Assembly (NCBI GenBank): GCA_900552345.1
Contig: URZN01000080.1
Coordinates: 1 to 6,069, forward strand
Direction: 5' to 3'
Length of the DNA stretch: 6,069 bases
DNA from: an uncultured Collinsella sp.
GTDB taxonomy: Bacteria > Actinomycetota > Coriobacteriia > Coriobacteriales > Coriobacteriaceae
Positions within the stretch are counted from its first letter, which is position 1. The number at the start of each line of letters is the position of its first letter. The notes below the pieces were generated by a model, which searched no databases, was not told the origin of the DNA, and saw only the letters and a program-made list of their open reading frames with translations. Positions 5,039 to 6,069 of this stretch are shown piece by piece. Made by a program: the position numbers and the translations under genes.

Positions 5039-6069
5039 CTACCCCAGCGAGCGACTGAGGGAGCCGAGCTCATCGTTGCCCATGGTGCGCCACATTTGGA
5101 AGATGCAGACGCGCGCCAGGAAAAAGAAGCCGTTATCGACCAACTGCACGGCAGCATCCGCCAGCTGGTTGGTCACGGCGGGCACGGGAGGCAGCTCGAG
5201 CCCGGCTTTACGGATGGTCTCAACCGCATCCTCGAACGTCGGCGGCTCATTGACGCCCATCTCGTTCATAAGGCCCTGCATTTCCTCCAACGCGCTGCTA
5301 CCCGACTCCTCGCCGCGCGGCACGAGGCGGTAGCACGCCAACGCGAGCTCGAGCTGGTCGCAGTTCCAATAGGCAAACGCCAGACGATAGAACAGATAAC
5401 CGATTGCGGAACGGTCACTGGCAATGCGCAGGCCGTGTCGCGCCACCTCGATAATCTCGTCAAAGCGCTCCAGGCGCGCCAGCACGTTGATGAGCGCAAA
5501 GTGCGATTGCATGGACGAGCGAGCCAGATCGTAAAGACGACGCACCTCGGGCAATGCCCGTTCAAAATCCTCCTGCTCGGCGTAAAAGCTGCAGATCTCG
5601 TGCTGAGCAAAGTAGAGCGCGTCGGGAGCGCGCAGGATGCGCACCGAGCGATCTTCCTCCATTACCGGCAGCACCATACGCACCAGCTGGTTGTCGCAAA
5701 ACTGCGTCTGGACCGGACCCGTTGCCAAAAGCTCGGCAACGGCGCACTTAGCCTCCAACTCCTCAACAAGACGGGAGAAGCCCTCAAACGCGCTTGCACG
5801 GTCAACTTTTGCCTGCTCGCGCAACTCGACGACGCGCGCCACATACGGGTCATCGTCCATCTCCATGACCTCGAGCTCATCAGCCGTATCGGCAAGCAGC
5901 AGGTCGCGCAACGCCGGCGGCAGCGAACGGTGGTCGTCACGCGGGCGAGCGTGAACCTCCGCAGGCTCAATCGCATCCGGCGCGTCCGACTCATATGCCT
6001 CAAGCATGCGCTTGCACGGCATATCGTCCATATCCATGCTCTCAAGATCCTTGGCGACAGGCACGCAAT
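5039..6069 (-). CDS. TPR-repeat protein, function unknown (5' end at or beyond the window edge)
   Basis: A soluble helical protein of at least 341 residues, with no signal peptide or membrane segment in view. Counting from an in-frame GTG at 6064, helix pairs fitting tetratricopeptide repeats lie at about 148-181, 187-215 and 221-254 (for example LFYRLAFAYWNCDQLELALACYRLV). Such repeats usually bind protein partners. The N-terminal 80 residues are acidic and repeat the motif LE-x-M-x-M-DD-x-P at 7-16 and 64-73. The C-terminal 270-341 has no recognised family and ends SLSRSLG. The frame is open to base 6069 and no ribosome site can be seen for the GTG, so the true start may lie outside. Codon use is GC-rich, like the carboxypeptidase gene, suggesting a resident chromosomal gene. 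Stop TAG is at 5039-5041, with no clear terminator before the ATPase gene. Confidence 0.85.
   Translation of the reverse strand, partial: CVPVAKDLESMDMDDMPCKRMLEAYESDAPDAIEPAEVHARPRDDHRSLPPALRDLLLADTADELEVMEMDDDPYVARVVELREQAKVDRASAFEGFSRLVEELEAKCAVAELLATGPVQTQFCDNQLVRMVLPVMEEDRSVRILRAPDALYFAQHEICSFYAEQEDFERALPEVRRLYDLARSSMQSHFALINVLARLERFDEIIEVARHGLRIASDRSAIGYLFYRLAFAYWNCDQLELALACYRLVPRGEESGSSALEEMQGLMNEMGVNEPPTFEDAVETIRKAGLELPPVPAVTNQLADAAVQLVDNGFFFLARVCIFQMWRTMGNDELGSLSRSLG

Noticed and set aside
5662..6045. Minus-strand frame of 127 residues overlapping the TPR gene
   Set aside because: Composition is Arg/Cys/Trp-rich with no domain, typical of an out-of-frame reading of the TPR gene.

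Overview
The window looks like chromosome from a GC-rich, Gram-positive actinomycete of the gut Coriobacteriia, with Collinsella as the best guess. This is inferred from protein style and codon use (many GCC, CGC and CTG codons), and from an ATPase opening with NPFKPTAG, as I recall it from Collinsella and Bifidobacterium. No species marker is present.

Left part (1-2061): an OmpR/PhoB-family response regulator very like VanR lies on the minus strand, with its C-terminal half beyond the window. It is divergent from a secreted, serine-type D-alanyl-D-alanine carboxypeptidase (peptidase family S11) on the plus strand. The shared 197-base gap holds a -10 element for each gene and an 11-bp-phased direct repeat of TTAAG, the usual shape of an OmpR-family operator. 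A good intrinsic terminator closes the carboxypeptidase gene. The simplest reading is a cell-wall-responsive regulator beside a peptidoglycan-trimming enzyme it may control.

Middle part (2062-3793): a minus-strand gene encodes a membrane protein with a basic N-terminus, a TM2 domain and an unknown C-terminal domain. Its codon use differs from its neighbours, which suggests transfer. Upstream of it on the same strand is a complete tRNA-Ser(GCU) gene with encoded CCA, its own promoter and its own terminator. Beyond the tRNA is a strong near-perfect hairpin (3690-3744) of unknown role.

Right part (3794-6069): a minus-strand P-loop ATPase with a C-terminal winged-helix domain is preceded by a very regular array of six TTTARCA heptamers spaced 9, 10, 9, 10 and 9 bp apart, directly before its Shine-Dalgarno. 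This array is the most unusual signal in the window and looks like an operator, perhaps bound by the ATPase itself. The last gene, also on the minus strand, encodes a TPR protein with an acidic N-terminus; its 5' end is cut by or close to the window edge.

No stretch longer than 300 bases lacks a gene. I saw no CRISPR array, no rRNA, and no transposase or integrase.
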